Source of the DNA: Planctomycetota bacterium | Lineage (GTDB): Bacteria; Planctomycetota; Planctomycetia; Pirellulales; UBA7805 | NCBI GenBank assembly: GCA_014237955.1 | Contig: JABABY010000021.1 | Location: forward strand, 8,281 to 16,438 | DNA length: 8,158 nt | Reading direction: 5' to 3' | Part shown: positions 6,846 through 8,158 of the stretch, in pieces | Position numbering within the stretch: position 1 is the stretch's first letter | Layout: every line of letters starts with the position of its first letter | Notes under the pieces: generated by a model | Databases searched by the model: none | What the model saw: only the letters and a program-made list of their open reading frames with translations | What the model was told of the DNA's origin: nothing | Program-made: the position numbers and the translations under genes

Positions 6846-8093
6846 ATGTCTGACTCCTTTGATTGTGTCGTTCTTGGTGCCGGCCCGGCCGGATCAGCAG
6901 CCGCTACGTTGGTGGCAGAAGCGGGTTTTAAAACTCTGCTTCTGGAGCGCGATAAAATGCCGCGTTTTCACGTGGGTGAATCGCTGATGCCCGAAAGTTA
7001 CTGGCCGTTGAAGCGACTCGGTGTCCTAGACCAACTCAAAGCGAGCAGTCATCCAATAAAACAAAGCGTTCAGTTCGTGAGCCCTACAGGACAGGCATCG
7101 GCACCCTTTTATTTTCAGCAACATGATCCGCGCGAGTGTTCGCAAACCTGGCAGGTTGTCCGGGACGAATTCGACCATATGCTCTTTAAGAACGCGGCTG
7201 CCAAGGGCGCCGACTGCCGCGACGAAACCCGTGTCGTGGAGGTGTTATTTGAAAACAATTCCTCGCGGGCCTGTGGCGTTCGAATTGTCGCTCCAGAAGG
7301 AACCCATGAAGAAATCGATGCTTCGGTAGTTATCGACGCGACCGGACAACAGTCTCTCGTCGCCAGCCGTCTGGGAATTCGGAACGAGGACCCAAACATG
7401 CGGAAAAGTTCGATCTGGACATACTATGAGGGAGCTGAGCGTGACCCTGGAATCGATGCGGGTGCCACGATCATCTTGTTGACGGAAAACAAGCAAGCCT
7501 GGTTTTGGTTCATCCCACTTTCTGGAGGGATTACGAGCATTGGGGTCGTCGGCGACAGCGACTACCTGCTCAAAGGACGAGGTCAACCGGCAGCAATCTT
7601 CGAGGAGGAACTCGATCGTTGCCCTGCCCTCTCAAAGCGACTCGCAGCAGCTTGCAGAAGTCAAGACTTTCACGTGGCTCGTGAATTCTCGTATAAAGCC
7701 AGTCAGGCGGCTGGAGATGGCTGGGTATTGATCGGCGACGCTTATAGCTTTATCGACCCAGTGTACTCCTCCGGTGTCTATTTTGCTCTCAAAACAGCGG
7801 AACTTGCAGCCGATTGTGTGATTGAAGGTCTTCGCCAGAATGATACTTCTGCAAATCAGCTTGGCAGTTGGGCCAATCAATTTGATACTGCGGCAAATCT
7901 GGTTCGCAAACTGGTCGCTGCTTTTTACACCAATGGCTTCAGCTTCGGAAAATTTATCAAGTCCCATCCCGAACATCTGGGCAACTTGACCGACCTGCTC
8001 ATCGGCCGCATCTTTCATCCCGAAGCGAATCGCATTTTTCAGGATATGGACCCCTGGATCGCAGAAGCAGTGCTATCAGAAAAAATCGGATAG
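6846..8093 (+). CDS. FAD-dependent halogenase-like oxidoreductase
   Basis: This 415-residue protein starts at ATG 6846 and opens with a Rossmann FAD-binding motif GAGPAG (11-16) ending in LLLERD (31-36). FHVGESLMP (41-49) is the FxVGES signature shared by flavin-dependent halogenases and their relatives. DATG (164-167) and GDAYSFIDPVYSSG (297-310) complete FAD binding. WFWFIP at 219-224 fits the WxWxIP motif of flavin halogenases, and Lys72 lies where the halogenase catalytic lysine is expected. The related geranylgeranyl reductases carry a YxWxFPK motif in the equivalent place; here Trp replaces Tyr and Leu follows Pro, which favours the halogenase-like branch. There is no signal peptide. 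By family it would need reduced FAD from a separate reductase and act on a phenol or other electron-rich ring, or alternatively reduce or oxidise a prenyl chain. Being last in a block with a chorismate-lyase-like gene makes a hydroxybenzoate-derived substrate attractive. Many planctomycetal relatives have no proven activity. Confidence 0.85.
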   Translation: MSDSFDCVVLGAGPAGSAAATLVAEAGFKTLLLERDKMPRFHVGESLMPESYWPLKRLGVLDQLKASSHPIKQSVQFVSPTGQASAPFYFQQHDPRECSQTWQVVRDEFDHMLFKNAAAKGADCRDETRVVEVLFENNSSRACGVRIVAPEGTHEEIDASVVIDATGQQSLVASRLGIRNEDPNMRKSSIWTYYEGAERDPGIDAGATIILLTENKQAWFWFIPLSGGITSIGVVGDSDYLLKGRGQPAAIFEEELDRCPALSKRLAAACRSQDFHVAREFSYKASQAAGDGWVLIGDAYSFIDPVYSSGVYFALKTAELAADCVIEGLRQNDTSANQLGSWANQFDTAANLVRKLVAAFYTNGFSFGKFIKSHPEHLGNLTDLLIGRIFHPEANRIFQDMDPWIAEAVLSEKIG

Positions 8094-8158
8094 CCACCAG
8101 AGAATTTTATAACCTCCCGGGTGGCAACCATTTCGAACCAGGTATCTTTAGCGATAGT

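Noticed and set aside
8093..8125. Inverted repeat GCCACC/GGTGGC after the flavoprotein gene as a terminator
   Set aside because: The 6-bp stem encloses a 21-nt loop and no T-run follows, so an intrinsic terminator is not supported.

Overview
The window looks like a stretch of a planctomycete chromosome. The basis is protein-level resemblance: the halogenase-like flavoprotein, the DUF116 protein and the squalene-cyclase-like protein all have the wording I associate with planctomycetal families. Base composition is moderate, clear Shine-Dalgarno sites are scarce and TTG/GTG starts are used. The assignment is inference from recall; no rRNA or housekeeping marker is present.

Layout. (1) Positions 2-907, plus strand: the 3' part of a ferredoxin-like protein with two [4Fe-4S] motifs. 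Its stop codon lies inside a perfect 15-bp tandem duplication (900-929). (2) Positions 961-2238, minus strand: a radical SAM enzyme with a SPASM-like C-terminal cysteine set, convergent with the ferredoxin gene. (3) Positions 2239-2479: a divergent promoter region. (4) Positions 2480-8093, plus strand: four genes in a row. These are a class II terpene cyclase of the squalene-hopene cyclase family (DTDDTA acid motif and QW repeats), a fusion of DUF116 with a trans-polyprenyl diphosphate synthase, a small UbiC/DUF98-type chorismate-lyase-like protein, and an FAD-dependent halogenase-like oxidoreductase. The first three genes are tightly packed (15-bp gap, then a 26-bp overlap). The fourth follows after 78 bp and may also have its own promoter.

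How they may work together. The plus-strand block contains an enzyme that makes a prenyl diphosphate, one that cyclises a prenyl chain by protonation, one related to the enzyme that makes 4-hydroxybenzoate from chorismate, and a flavoprotein related to phenol/tryptophan halogenases and prenyl reductases. The simplest unifying idea is a prenylated or cyclised aromatic (meroterpenoid-like) product, possibly halogenated or reduced. No UbiA-type prenyltransferase is in the window, so this remains a hypothesis. The radical SAM protein, the ferredoxin and the cysteine-rich DUF116 domain add an iron-sulfur theme next to the lipid genes. No tRNA, rRNA, CRISPR array, insertion sequence or attachment site was seen.
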